Assembly: GCF_015624425.1 (NCBI RefSeq) | Contig: NZ_CP049919.1 | Span: forward strand, 62,001 to 126,000 | DNA: 64,000 nt | Direction: 5' to 3' | Source of the DNA: Roseateles sp. DAIF2 | GTDB lineage: Bacteria > Pseudomonadota > Gammaproteobacteria > Burkholderiales > Burkholderiaceae_C | Shown here: in pieces, positions 42,589 to 51,509 of the stretch | How positions within the stretch are numbered: the first letter of the stretch is position 1 | Layout of the letters: each line of letters opens with the position of its first letter | The notes under the pieces: model-generated | Database searches by the model: none | Told to the model about the DNA's origin: nothing | What the model saw: only the letters and a program-made list of their open reading frames with translations | Program-made: the position numbers and the translations under genes

Positions 42589-43040
42589 GGACCAACAAGG
42601 CCGCGACCGTGCCGGCGGTGGTGTTCGACACCCCGCTGCTGCTGCGCACCCTGTTGAGCGGCGATGCCTCGGCGCGGCGCCTGCGCCAGGCCTGGCAGCA
42701 GGGCCGTTGCCGCGCGCTGGTCGATGCGGACAGCGCGCGGGCGCTGGTGCTGGCGCTGGGCAGCCCGGCGCTGCGCCTGACGCCGGAGCAGCAGCGCGAG
42801 CTGCTGGCCGACTACCTGCCCTATGCCGAGATCCAGCAGGCCGCGCCGGCCCAAGTGCCCGTCGAGGGTCAGGTCTTGTCCCCATTCGACCTTCTGGCGC
42901 TGGACCTGGCCCGGGCCTCCGGCCAGCCCTGCCGGCTGGTCAGCGACAGCGCGGCGCTGAAAAAAGTGCGCTGGTCGCGCGGCCGCAAGGCCTCCCCCGT
43001 GGAACTCGTGGCAAGCGAGGATTTCTTGACGCAGCTCTGA
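42585..43040 (+). CDS. PIN-domain protein, putative toxin
   Basis: A 151-residue PIN-like nuclease. Acidic residues fit the PIN pattern: VVFDTPLLLRTLLSG (N-terminal Asp), SPFDLLALDLARA and RLVSDSAALKKV near the C-terminus. It starts at a GTG that overlaps the antitoxin stop. PIN toxins cut RNA with a metal site; the partner AbrB-type protein should neutralise it. Exact family and target are not known from the sequence. Confidence 0.75.
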   Translation: MRTNKAATVPAVVFDTPLLLRTLLSGDASARRLRQAWQQGRCRALVDADSARALVLALGSPALRLTPEQQRELLADYLPYAEIQQAAPAQVPVEGQVLSPFDLLALDLARASGQPCRLVSDSAALKKVRWSRGRKASPVELVASEDFLTQL

Positions 43041-43097
43041 GTAAACCCTGCCGATAAGAAACGTCGGGCTCTGCTAGATTGCGCGCTCCCGACGACC

Positions 43098-43316
43098 ATG
43101 AGCAACTTCGACCGATCCATCTCTTCCGGCATGTGGCGTGTGGTGTTCTACGAACGCCGCGGCTACCGCATTCATATGGATCGGACCGGCCCTTGGCTGC
43201 CGAACAAGAAGCTGGCCCAGCAATGGGCGCAATGGTTCGGCGAACGCGGCTACCACGTCGCGCTGCAGGACCAGGCGGGCGGCATGGAGCGGCTCAGCCC
43301 GGGGCTGCCGGGCTGA
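43098..43316 (+). CDS. hypothetical protein (72 residues)
   Basis: A short protein with an aromatic, basic core: SSGMWRVVFYERRGYRIHMD, GPWLPNKKLAQQWAQWFGER. I do not recognise the family. Codon use and the compact amphipathic pattern suggest it is real, but the ribosome site is weak. Stands between the PIN gene and a convergent gene; no operon partner is evident. Confidence 0.5.
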   Translation: MSNFDRSISSGMWRVVFYERRGYRIHMDRTGPWLPNKKLAQQWAQWFGERGYHVALQDQAGGMERLSPGLPG

Positions 43317-43325
43317 TCGAGCGGC

Positions 43326-44423
43326 TCAATGCGCCGGCGCGCGGTAGCCGCCGCGCTCCAGCGCCCAGCCCTCGGTGGCGCGCGGCTCGGGATGACGCTG
43401 CACATGCACCGGGCACAGGCGCTTCGCGGCGGCGCGCTGCACCAGGGCCTCGGCCTGGGCCGCATTGAGCTGCAGCGCGAACTTGGCCCAGCGCTTTTGC
43501 ACCAGCGGCTGGGCCCAGGCATCCTCCAGCGCCCAGCGGATCTCATGCGTCTCGGTCAGCGCGCCCTTGCCGACATGCAGCACGCGCGGCGCCAGCGCCA
43601 GCACGAAGCGGTTGAAGTCGGCACGCAGCGCCTCGTTCGGCAGCAGGGCCTCCAGCCGCGCCAGGCGGGCGCTCCAGCCCGGCGTGGCGAGCTGGCGCGT
43701 CACCAGGGCCTGCAGGGCCTGGATCGGGTTGAACAGGCGCAGCCGGTTCGGCGGCAGCACATGCAGCGGGATCACGGCCGCCTCCTCATGTGGCAGTTCG
43801 GTGACGAAGCTGCACAGCACCGCGACCCGCCGCCATTCCTGCGGGCCCAGCCCGGCGATGCTGCGGATCGGGCCTTGCGCCACGCTGCGGGCCAGCTCGC
43901 TGGCGCTGGCCCAGCCATGGCGTGCCTTGGCGGCATTGGCGCCGGGGCTCATCATCGCCAGGTTGCCGGCGGCATAGCCGGCGTCGTCGCGCACCCGGTC
44001 CACCGAGCCCTGCTGCTCGCTCAGCGGGCTGCGCAGGATGGGGCAGAAGTCGGCGGCGATCTGCTGCAGGTAGTTGGGCGTCAGCTGCACGTCCTCGAAG
44101 CTGCGGCCGCGCTGCCAGGCATGCACGCGCAACTGCAGCCAGAGCCGGGTATGGCGGTTCGGCTTGTGAGCGCGGCGACCGAAGGTGGCCATGCCGGCCT
44201 GCCAGCCCTGCAGCAGTGGCGACTGGTGCGACAGATGGGCCACCGGCGGCGTCACGCCGTGGCGCGCATGGTCGAAACCCAGCTCGAAGCCCAGATCGTT
44301 GCTGCTGCTCCCCTGGCCGACGGCGGGCCGGGCGGCCGCGTCCGGGATGGGGGCGGCGAGGCCCGCCAGCTCCAGCTGGGCGGTGGTGCGAACTGCGGGG
44401 ACTGCTGCTGCGATCTGTGCCAT
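43326..44423 (-). CDS. HNH-endonuclease-like protein divergent from a WYL regulator
   Basis: A 365-residue protein that I cannot assign to a named family. Residues about 130-170 read FCPILRSPLS, then GSVDRVRDDAGYAAGNLAMM and SPGANAAKA. This resembles the Cys-x-x...Ser-x-Asp-Arg-Ile-D-x-x-x-Gly-Tyr-x-x-Gly-Asn pattern of HNH/His-Me-finger nucleases, but I see no clear catalytic His pair, so it may be degenerate or altered. The ATG at 44423 has AGGAG seven bases upstream. A WYL-domain regulator is divergent, with a perfect inverted repeat between; WYL regulators often guard phage-defence genes, so a defence role is possible. Confidence 0.6.
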   Translation of the reverse strand: MAQIAAAVPAVRTTAQLELAGLAAPIPDAAARPAVGQGSSSNDLGFELGFDHARHGVTPPVAHLSHQSPLLQGWQAGMATFGRRAHKPNRHTRLWLQLRVHAWQRGRSFEDVQLTPNYLQQIAADFCPILRSPLSEQQGSVDRVRDDAGYAAGNLAMMSPGANAAKARHGWASASELARSVAQGPIRSIAGLGPQEWRRVAVLCSFVTELPHEEAAVIPLHVLPPNRLRLFNPIQALQALVTRQLATPGWSARLARLEALLPNEALRADFNRFVLALAPRVLHVGKGALTETHEIRWALEDAWAQPLVQKRWAKFALQLNAAQAEALVQRAAAKRLCPVHVQRHPEPRATEGWALERGGYRAPAH

Positions 44424-44460
44424 GAGTTGCTCCTGTTGATGTGGCACAGTGTGGCCGCCT

Positions 44461-44483
44461 GGTAGCTCATTGGATGAGCTACC
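44461..44483. promoter_or_regulatory. perfect inverted-repeat operator between WYL and HNH-like genes
   Basis: GGTAGCTCAT (44461-44470), spacer TGG, ATGAGCTACC (44474-44483): ten of ten arm positions match. It lies roughly midway between the divergent start codons (44423 and 44547), where a dimeric WYL repressor would bind. Confidence 0.75.
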
Positions 44484-44546
44484 AAGGGGCGGCGCAGCGG
44501 GCGCCGCAGCCTACTGACAAATTTGGACGGGAGAGGGTCGCCGCCG

Positions 44547-45548
44547 ATGGACCGGACCGAACGCTTCTACAAGATCGAGTTGCTGATCCGCAGCCGCGAA
44601 TGCGTCAGCTTCGCGACCTTGCTGGCCGAGCTGGAGGTCTCGCCGGCGACCCTGAAGCGCGATCTGCAGTACCTGCGCGAGCGCCTGGACGCACCGATCG
44701 AATACGACGCGATGGCCAATGGCTACCGGTTCGGCCGGCAATGGCGAGGCGGTGGTGGCGGGCCGCAGCATGAGCTGCCCGGCGTCTGGTTCAACGAGAA
44801 GGAGCTGCATGCGCTGCTGACCATGCACCAGCTGCTGTCCGGCCTGGACGAGGACGGCATCCTGAGCCGGCATCTGCAGCCGATGTTCGACAAGCTGACC
44901 GGCATGCTGGGCACCGATGCCGAGGAGGCGCAGGAGATCACGCGCCGCATCAAGCTGATCAGCACCGCGCGCCGGCGCGTCGCCAGCGAGTTCTTCGAGA
45001 CCGTCGGCAGCGCGGTGGTGCAACGCCGGCGCCTGCGCATCCTCTACCGCAAGCGCGGTCGCGGCGGCCCGGTGGCGGGCGGCGGCGTGAACGAGCGCGA
45101 GGTCTCGCCGCAGCGCCTAGTGCACTACCGCAACACCTGGTACCTGGACGCCTGGTGCCACCTCAGCGAGGGCCTGCGGCGCTTCGCGCTCGACGCGATG
45201 GAGGGGGCAACCCTGCTGGAGGCCAAGGCGCGCGCGGTCGCGCTGCCGGTGCTGGAGGCCGAGCTGGACCAGGGCTACGGCATCTTTGCCGGCGGCCAGG
45301 CCCAGCAGGCGCGGCTGGTGTTCAGCGCCGAGGCCGCGCAATGGGTGGCGCGCGAGGAATGGCATCCGGCCCAGCGCAGCGAATGGCTGGACGACGGGCG
45401 CTGGCAGCTGGAGGTGCCCTATGTCGACGCGACCGAGCTGCTGATGGACCTGCTGCGCCATGCGGGCCAGGTCCAGGTGCTGGCGCCGCCGGCGCTGCGC
45501 GAGGCCTATGCGCAGCGGCTTAAGGGAGCGGTGGCGGGCCTGGTGTAG
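44547..45548 (+). CDS. WYL-domain transcriptional regulator
   Basis: A 333-residue regulator. An N-terminal winged helix (RFYKIELLIRSRECVSFATL, LAELEVSPATLKRDLQYLRE) is followed by a WYL domain (HYRNTWYLDAWCHLSEGLRR) and a WCX-type C-terminus. The ATG at 44547 is preceded by GGGAGAGGG. The order wHTH-WYL-WCX is the same as in BrxR/CapW, regulators of phage-defence genes. Its own site is probably the inverted repeat 64 bases upstream. Confidence 0.9.
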   Translation: MDRTERFYKIELLIRSRECVSFATLLAELEVSPATLKRDLQYLRERLDAPIEYDAMANGYRFGRQWRGGGGGPQHELPGVWFNEKELHALLTMHQLLSGLDEDGILSRHLQPMFDKLTGMLGTDAEEAQEITRRIKLISTARRRVASEFFETVGSAVVQRRRLRILYRKRGRGGPVAGGGVNEREVSPQRLVHYRNTWYLDAWCHLSEGLRRFALDAMEGATLLEAKARAVALPVLEAELDQGYGIFAGGQAQQARLVFSAEAAQWVAREEWHPAQRSEWLDDGRWQLEVPYVDATELLMDLLRHAGQVQVLAPPALREAYAQRLKGAVAGLV

Positions 45549-45600
45549 AAGTGAGGTCGTACAACCAGAACCGAGCACACACCATCAGGGAGGAAGAACC

Positions 45601-46341
45601 ATGGCAAGCGACGATCCGAAACGGAGCGCCGAACTCGTGTCGCTGAGCGGCAGCCCCATCTACCGGCACGGCAATCCGAAGCCCTGGGCCGCGCCGCAAG
45701 GCGAGGAATTCATCCAGCAGATATCGGCGCACATCGAGAGGCACCTCGGGCCCATCGAGACGGTCTTTCATGAAATCGCTTCGGACCTGGTCCACATCGA
45801 CGTTCATGTCGTCAAACCCAGCCCGGCGTTTCCTTATGTGCGCTTCATCACCTCGGGCATGAGCGATCTGCCGATGACGGTTCCCGAGGGAGCGGAGGTG
45901 CCACGCTATGCCGAGCTGATGATGACGCTGCCGGCGGACTGGAAAACCGATCAGGCGTCGTTCGAGGACGAGTCCTGGTACTGGCCGATCCGGCTGATCA
46001 AGGGCCTGGCCAGGCTGCCGCACAAGCATGCGACCTGGCTTGGCTTCGGGCACACCGTGCCGAATGGGGATCCCGCCGAGCCCTATGCACCGAACACCGC
46101 GCTGTGCGGCGCCCTGGTCCTGCCGCCGGTCAGCGTGCCGCCGGCGTTTCGAAGCCTCGACATTCCCGGGGTCAAGACCGTGAGCTTCTATGCGGTCGTG
46201 CCGCTCCACGCCAAGGAGATGGAGTTCAAGCTGCGCGCCGGCGTGAACCGCTTGCTGGAGCGGTTCGATCGCAAGGGTGTCGATGACCGGGTCGATCCGC
46301 AGCGGGCCGATGCCACGCTGAAGCGGTTCGGGCTCTGGTGA
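45601..46341 (+). CDS. suppressor-of-fused (SUFU) domain protein
   Basis: A 246-residue protein that reads as a bacterial SUFU-domain protein: IERHLGPIETVFHEIASDLV, VHIDVHVVKPSPAFPYVRFI, SGMSDLPMTVPEG and ELMMTLPADW. In bacteria SUFU proteins often act as immunity partners of polymorphic toxins, but no toxin gene is next to it. GGGAGGAAG stands before the ATG. It follows the WYL gene by 52 bases on the same strand. Confidence 0.88.
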   Translation: MASDDPKRSAELVSLSGSPIYRHGNPKPWAAPQGEEFIQQISAHIERHLGPIETVFHEIASDLVHIDVHVVKPSPAFPYVRFITSGMSDLPMTVPEGAEVPRYAELMMTLPADWKTDQASFEDESWYWPIRLIKGLARLPHKHATWLGFGHTVPNGDPAEPYAPNTALCGALVLPPVSVPPAFRSLDIPGVKTVSFYAVVPLHAKEMEFKLRAGVNRLLERFDRKGVDDRVDPQRADATLKRFGLW

Positions 46342-46366
46342 GTCCGCCGCTGCGGCCGGACCGGGT

Positions 46367-46951
46367 CTAGTTGTCCGCGGCTTCCTGCCGCTTCAGCCGC
46401 TCGCTGTGCCAGTAGACGTCGTCGCCGCCCAGGCCGTCGAGATTGGCGCGGTTCAGCACCCGGGCCAGCACGAACAGCAGGTCCGACAGGCGGTTCAGGT
46501 ACTGGCGCGGCGCGGCGTTGATCGTCTCCTGCCCGGCCAGGGTGACCACGGCCCGCTCGGCGCGGCGCGCGACGGTGCGGCAGACATGGGCGACGGCGGC
46601 GCTACGGGTGCCGGCGGGCAGGATGAATTCCGCCAGGCGGGGCAGGGCGGCGTTGTAATGGGCCAGCGCCTCGTCCAGGCGCAACACCGCGTCGTCCTTG
46701 ATCAGCTGGTAGCCGGGCATGCAGAGCTCGCCGCCCAGGTTGAACAGCTCATGCTGGATCGTGACCAGCAGTTCGCGCACATCGTCCGGCAGCGGTTCGG
46801 CCAGCAGCACGCCGATCTGCGAGTTCAGTTCGTCGACATCGCCCATCGCCATCACGCGCAGATGGTCCTTGGGCACGCGGGTGCCGTCGCCCAGCCCGGT
46901 CGTGCCGTCGTCGCCGGTGCGGGTTGCGATCTGGGAAAGTCGGTTGGCCAT
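46367..46951 (-). CDS. cob(I)alamin adenosyltransferase, PduO type
   Basis: A 194-residue ATP:cob(I)alamin adenosyltransferase. RLSQIATRTGDDGTTGLGDG is the N-terminal ATP-binding signature, followed by DVDELNSQIGVL and RRAERAVVTLAGQETINAAP near the C-terminal half. It makes adenosylcobalamin in the cytoplasm. The start is the ATG at 46951, chosen for its match to the family N-terminus. Confidence 0.92.
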   Translation of the reverse strand: MANRLSQIATRTGDDGTTGLGDGTRVPKDHLRVMAMGDVDELNSQIGVLLAEPLPDDVRELLVTIQHELFNLGGELCMPGYQLIKDDAVLRLDEALAHYNAALPRLAEFILPAGTRSAAVAHVCRTVARRAERAVVTLAGQETINAAPRQYLNRLSDLLFVLARVLNRANLDGLGGDDVYWHSERLKRQEAADN

Positions 46952-47012
46952 GGGGCGGATCAACGGGAAAGTGGGGAGACCCGCATCTTGCCCCAGAACG
47001 GGGCTGGACTCC

Positions 47013-47264
47013 TCAGCCGCGCCGACCGCTGCGATGGAAGCCGGGCTTGGCGTGGCCCATGCCCGGGCCATGCAGCTGCCGCGAGCGGGCCGGGCCGTAG
47101 GCGCCATGCGCATGGTCATTACGCCAGTCGGCCACGCCGGGCGGCTGTTCGCCCAGGTGCAGCCATTCGCGCCAGAGCTGGCCCAGCAGGTCCAGGCGCA
47201 GCGCGCCGATCACGATCAGCGCGACCAGGACCAGCAGCAGCAGGCTTGCAAGATCGTTGGACAT
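47013..47264 (-). CDS. small membrane protein (83 residues)
   Basis: A 83-codon frame with an AAGGAG ribosome site. Residues 5-21 are a membrane helix (LASLLLLVLVALIVIGALRL), followed by a Gly/His/Arg-rich tail with no known motif (HGPGMGHAKPGFHRSGRRG). Function unknown; it is the gene upstream of the cobalamin enzyme with a 61-base gap and probably forms its own unit. Confidence 0.7.
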   Translation of the reverse strand: MSNDLASLLLLVLVALIVIGALRLDLLGQLWREWLHLGEQPPGVADWRNDHAHGAYGPARSRQLHGPGMGHAKPGFHRSGRRG

Positions 47265-47285
47265 GGCACAACTCCTTCCACATCG

Positions 47286-47325
47286 CGGGCAAGGCGCCAT
47301 CGTCATCGATGACGGCTGTTGCCCG
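47286..47325. other. nested hairpin between fadL-like and small membrane protein genes
   Basis: CGGGCAA (47286-47292) pairs with TTGCCCG (47319-47325); inside lies the palindrome CGTCATCGATGACG (47301-47314). No T-run follows on either strand, so it may be a weak terminator, an attenuator or a structured mRNA element. Confidence 0.4.
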
Positions 47326-47397
47326 TGATGGTGGCACCGGCCGCGGCGGACCGCAAGCCGGTGGTGCCTGGTGTGGCGTCGGAAACGACGCGCCGGA

Positions 47398-48897
47398 TCA
47401 GAACTGGTGGTTGTACTGGACGCCGAACAGCAGCGAGTCCACCTTGTAACGGCCACGGGTGGTCGCGCAGCTGGAGGTGTTCTTCGGCACGGCGTCGGCG
47501 GCGGTGCAGGTGGCGTAACCGCCGGTGTCGAACTGGTCGATCTGACCGTCCTTCACATGCACATAGCTGGCCGCCAGATCGATCGAGCGCTTGGCGTCCA
47601 GCTTCCAGTTCAGGCCGGCGGACAGCCAGCTGCGGTCGTTGTCGGGCAGGGACGCGGTGCGGTTGCGCGGCGTCACCGGCGACTGGTCGAAGGCCACGCC
47701 GCCGCGCAGCTGCAGCGCGTCGCTCCACTGGTAGGTCAGGCCCAGCGAGGCGCGCAGGGTGTCGGTCCAATTCTCCGGCGTGTTGCTGTCGGCCAGGGTG
47801 TTTGCGAAGTCGATGCGCAGTTCCTTGAAGCGCGAGTGGCGGGTCCAGGTGAAGTCACCCATCACGCCGAAGCGCTCATGCTGCTTGAAGAAGTTGAAGG
47901 CCAGCGACTCGGGCGTCTTGATCTCCAGGCCGGCGTCGCTGTTGGTGTAGCGGGCCAGCAGGCTGGCGCGCACCTGGTCGCCGGCGCCGGGCAGGGCGGT
48001 GTTCAGCAGCGAGCCGAGGTTGGTGGCGGCGGTCTGCACATCCCAGGTCGCGCTGCCCTTCAGCTTGTGCTTGATCGAGGAGCGGTAGGCGATGCCGAAG
48101 CGGGTGTCCTTGTCGTACTCGTACATCAGGCCGAGGTTGAAGCCGAAGCCCCAGTCGTCGCCCTTGACATCGACGCCGCCGGAATACAGCGGGTTGCCCG
48201 AGGCCTGCTTGATCATGCCGCCCAGACGGTTCAGCACCGCGGCGCGGATCAGCTCCAGCGGCACGCCGGGCTGGGCCGCGGCGGCCTGAGCCACCTGCTG
48301 CGCCACGACGCTGCCCAGCGCGCCGGAACCGAAGTCCGCGCCCTTCTGCAGCTTGCCGTCCATGAACTGAGCGGTGAGGCCGGCGCCCAGGCTCACCTTG
48401 GGGCTCAGCTTGAAGGCGATCGAGGGATTCACCGCGATCGTGGTCAGCTCGGTGCTCAGCGCGGTGTAGCGGCCGGCCCAGCCCTTGTCGTATTCGGTCT
48501 TGGAGCCGAAGGGCACGAACACCGCCAGGCCCAGCGACATGTCGTTGGACAGCTTGTGCGTGAAGTAGCCATGCGGCACCGCAGTGGTCTTGATGAACTT
48601 CTTCGTGTTGCCGCCGCTGATCGGCAGGCCGAAGGAGGTGACCGAGCCCTGGTCCTCGTACTTGGTGCTGGGCACCACGACGTTCAGCACGCCGGAGGCG
48701 CGCGTGCCGTCCAGGCGGGTCATGCCGGCCGGGTTGTAGAACAGCACCGAGGGATCGGCCGCTTCGGCGGCGTTGGCATTGGCCGTGCCCTGCGCGGCGG
48801 CCGATTGGGAACCGAAGTGGTAGCCCGATGCCAGCGCGGACGAGGTGCCCATTGCGCACAGCAGACCGAGCATCAGAGGAGTGGGCGAAAAGCGCAT
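47398..48897 (-). CDS. OmpP1/FadL family outer-membrane porin
   Basis: A 499-residue beta-barrel protein. Signal peptide ends at SALA; the FadL hallmark SGYHFGSQSAAAQGTANANA, then DPSVLFYNPAGMTRLDG follows. These long-chain fatty-acid/hydrophobic-compound channels open a lateral path in the outer membrane. Divergent from the penicillin-acylase-like gene, 128 bases away. The gene probably imports hydrophobic substrates. Confidence 0.92.
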   Translation of the reverse strand: MRFSPTPLMLGLLCAMGTSSALASGYHFGSQSAAAQGTANANAAEAADPSVLFYNPAGMTRLDGTRASGVLNVVVPSTKYEDQGSVTSFGLPISGGNTKKFIKTTAVPHGYFTHKLSNDMSLGLAVFVPFGSKTEYDKGWAGRYTALSTELTTIAVNPSIAFKLSPKVSLGAGLTAQFMDGKLQKGADFGSGALGSVVAQQVAQAAAAQPGVPLELIRAAVLNRLGGMIKQASGNPLYSGGVDVKGDDWGFGFNLGLMYEYDKDTRFGIAYRSSIKHKLKGSATWDVQTAATNLGSLLNTALPGAGDQVRASLLARYTNSDAGLEIKTPESLAFNFFKQHERFGVMGDFTWTRHSRFKELRIDFANTLADSNTPENWTDTLRASLGLTYQWSDALQLRGGVAFDQSPVTPRNRTASLPDNDRSWLSAGLNWKLDAKRSIDLAASYVHVKDGQIDQFDTGGYATCTAADAVPKNTSSCATTRGRYKVDSLLFGVQYNHQF

Positions 48898-49025
48898 GGA
48901 GTCTCCAGATGTTGTGAGGGTGGGCCCGTGGCGAGCCTTGTGTTTTTGATGATAGCCTGCGCCCCACCTGGGGTTGCCACTGGTATGAGGCCACCCGACA
49001 ACAAGAAATTAAGGAGAGATATCTA

Positions 49026-51509
49026 ATGAAGAAGCCGCTGGGCGCTCTGCGTGCGCAAGTCCTGACCCCTGTCGCCTTGGCGACGCTGACGCTGGTGCTG
49101 AGCGCCTGCGGCGGTGGTGGCGATGGCAGCAACCCGGCCGATGCGCCGACGACGGGCGCCGCGCAGTACGAGGCCGAGCTGCGCTACACCAGCTATGGCG
49201 TGCCGCATGTGAAGGCGGCGAACTTCAAGGGCCTGGGCTATGGCTATGGCTATGCCTTCGCGACCGACCATGTCTGCCTGTTCGCGCAGGAGCTGGTGAC
49301 GATGCGCGGCGAGCGCTCGAAGTTCTTCGGCGCCGCCGACGCCAAGGGCGTGCCCGTCACCTATCTGGGCCAGTCCGGCACGGTGACGCCCAACCTGGCT
49401 TCGGACTTCTTCTACAAGCTCTACATGACGCCGGCCCAGGCCGCGGCGATGAAGGCTGCGGCGGGGCAGGAGACGCGCGACCTGGTCAGCGGCTTCGTGG
49501 CCGGCTACAACCGCTACCTGCGCGACCAGGGCGCCAACGGACTGCCCAACGATTGCAAGGGCGCACCCTGGGTGCGGCCGATGACCGAGGAGGAGCTCTA
49601 CTGGCGCTTCAGCCAGGCGGCGATGACCGGCAGCTCGATGGCCTTCATCAATGCGGTCGGCAGCGCGCAGCCGCCGGTCGTGAAGACCGCCGCGCTGCTG
49701 CCCGGCGCCAAGGCGCTGCAGAAGAAGAGCACCCAGCTGGCGCTGCTGAACAGCCCGCTGATCCGCGCCACCGACGTGCTGTTCGAGCATGCGATCGGCT
49801 CCAACGGCTACGGCCTGGGCAAGGGTGTGACGCAGAGCGGCACCGGCATCGTGATGGGCAACCCGCATTTCCCCTGGTGGGGCGCGCTGCGCCTGCACCA
49901 GCTGCACCTGACGATCCCGGGCCAGTTCGACGTGATGGGCGCGACCCTGCTGGGCGCGCCGGTGCCGCTGATCGGCTTCAACAAGGATGTGGCCTGGACC
50001 CACACCTTCTCGACCGACAACCGCTTCACCCTGTTCCAGCTGAAGCTGGACCCGGCCGACCCGACCCGCTACCAGGTCGACGGTGCCTACAAGGCGATGA
50101 GCAAGACCGCGCTGAGCGTCGAGGTGCTGCAGCCGGACGGCACGCTCGCGACCCAGCAGCGCACGCTCTACGGCACCGACTTCGGCCCGTTGCTGAGCGA
50201 TGGCAGCACCTTTGCCTGGAGCAGCGCCGCGGCCTTCGCGATCCGCGACGCCAACTACACCAACTACAAGCTGATCGACCAGGTCATCCTGAACGCCAAG
50301 GCCACCAGCGCCGACTCGCTGCGCCAGAATCTGGCCACGCACAGCGCGCTGCCCTGGGTCAACACGATGGCGGCGGACAAGGGCGGCAAGGCGCTGTTCG
50401 CCAACTACTCGGTGGCCGCCAATGTCAGCGACGCGCAGCTGGCCAGCTGCGTCAACAGCCCTACGGCTCAGTTCCTGCTGGCCACGCGCGGCCAGGTGCT
50501 GATGGACGGCAGCAAGAGCAGCTGCAACTGGAGCGGCGCGATCGGCGCGGCCGAGCGCCCCTATGTGCTGCGCGACGACTATGTCGTCAACGCCAACGAC
50601 AGCCATTGGCTGCCCAACGAGCAGGTGCGCCTGAGCAAGCATCCGAAGATCATCGCGACCGGCCCCAACGCCGAGGGCATGCCGCAGGGCGAGCGCACCC
50701 GCATGGGCATCGTGCAGGTGCAGGACCGCATGAGCGGCGCCGACGGCCTGGCCGGCACCGGCTTCACGGTGGCGAACCTGCAGCAGGTCTATGCCAAGAG
50801 CCGCTTCTACAAGGCCGAGATCTGGCTGGACGAGTTCCTGGCCGCCAACTGCGCGGGCAAGCCGGCGCCGATCAAGGCCAAGGACAAGAACGGCGTCGAC
50901 ACCGACATCACCAGGGCCTGTGGCGTGCTGGCGATCTGGAAGAAGACCGAGGGCCTGACCGATCCGGGTGCGCTGCTGTTCCGCAACTTCTACGAGAGCG
51001 CCGGCGAGCTGAAGGAGTCCGCCTACTGGCGCGTGGCCTTCGATCCGGCCGATCCGGTGCGCACGCCGCGCGGCTTCAACACGGCCGCGAACGCCAAGGC
51101 GCTGACGGCGCTGGCCGATGCGGTGCAGCTGATGAACAAGGCGGGCATCGCGCTGGAGGAGGTCAACGCGCGCAAGCAGGTGATCGTGCGCGACAGCGCG
51201 CCAATCCCGCTGCCCGGCGGCCGCTACACCTTCAACAATGTGCGCGGCGAGCTGTCGAACGGCCTGTACGGCGACCCGGTCTATGGCAACAGCTATATGC
51301 AGTTCGTCACCTTCGACGCCAACGGCCCGGTAGCCGAGGGCCTGCTGACCTATTCGCAGAGCAGCCATATCCTGAGCCCGCAGTTCTCGGACCAGACCAA
51401 GCTCTACTCGGACATCTTCCTGAAGGGCGCCAAATGGGCCAAGCTGCCGTTCAGCGAGGCCGAGATCAAGGCCGACCCGGCCTATCGCTCGTTGAGCCTG
51501 CGCGAATAA
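49026..51509 (+). CDS. penicillin acylase family lipoprotein (AHL/aculeacin acylase-like)
   Basis: An 827-residue Ntn-hydrolase precursor. Lipobox LVLSAC suggests anchoring to the outer membrane. The sequence YTSYGVPHVKAANFKGLGYG is typical of the alpha subunit; the cleavage/catalytic serine is S259 in the AIGSNGYGLG motif, where the free N-terminus of the beta subunit would be made. NPHFPWWGALRLHQLHLTIP follows. Family members deacylate penicillins, aculeacin or acyl-homoserine lactones; substrate unknown. AAGGAGAG precedes the ATG. Confidence 0.9.
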   Translation: MKKPLGALRAQVLTPVALATLTLVLSACGGGGDGSNPADAPTTGAAQYEAELRYTSYGVPHVKAANFKGLGYGYGYAFATDHVCLFAQELVTMRGERSKFFGAADAKGVPVTYLGQSGTVTPNLASDFFYKLYMTPAQAAAMKAAAGQETRDLVSGFVAGYNRYLRDQGANGLPNDCKGAPWVRPMTEEELYWRFSQAAMTGSSMAFINAVGSAQPPVVKTAALLPGAKALQKKSTQLALLNSPLIRATDVLFEHAIGSNGYGLGKGVTQSGTGIVMGNPHFPWWGALRLHQLHLTIPGQFDVMGATLLGAPVPLIGFNKDVAWTHTFSTDNRFTLFQLKLDPADPTRYQVDGAYKAMSKTALSVEVLQPDGTLATQQRTLYGTDFGPLLSDGSTFAWSSAAAFAIRDANYTNYKLIDQVILNAKATSADSLRQNLATHSALPWVNTMAADKGGKALFANYSVAANVSDAQLASCVNSPTAQFLLATRGQVLMDGSKSSCNWSGAIGAAERPYVLRDDYVVNANDSHWLPNEQVRLSKHPKIIATGPNAEGMPQGERTRMGIVQVQDRMSGADGLAGTGFTVANLQQVYAKSRFYKAEIWLDEFLAANCAGKPAPIKAKDKNGVDTDITRACGVLAIWKKTEGLTDPGALLFRNFYESAGELKESAYWRVAFDPADPVRTPRGFNTAANAKALTALADAVQLMNKAGIALEEVNARKQVIVRDSAPIPLPGGRYTFNNVRGELSNGLYGDPVYGNSYMQFVTFDANGPVAEGLLTYSQSSHILSPQFSDQTKLYSDIFLKGAKWAKLPFSEAEIKADPAYRSLSLRE

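Noticed and set aside
45601..46341. Naming the SUFU protein as immunity protein
   Set aside because: No toxin gene is next to it, so the role remains open.
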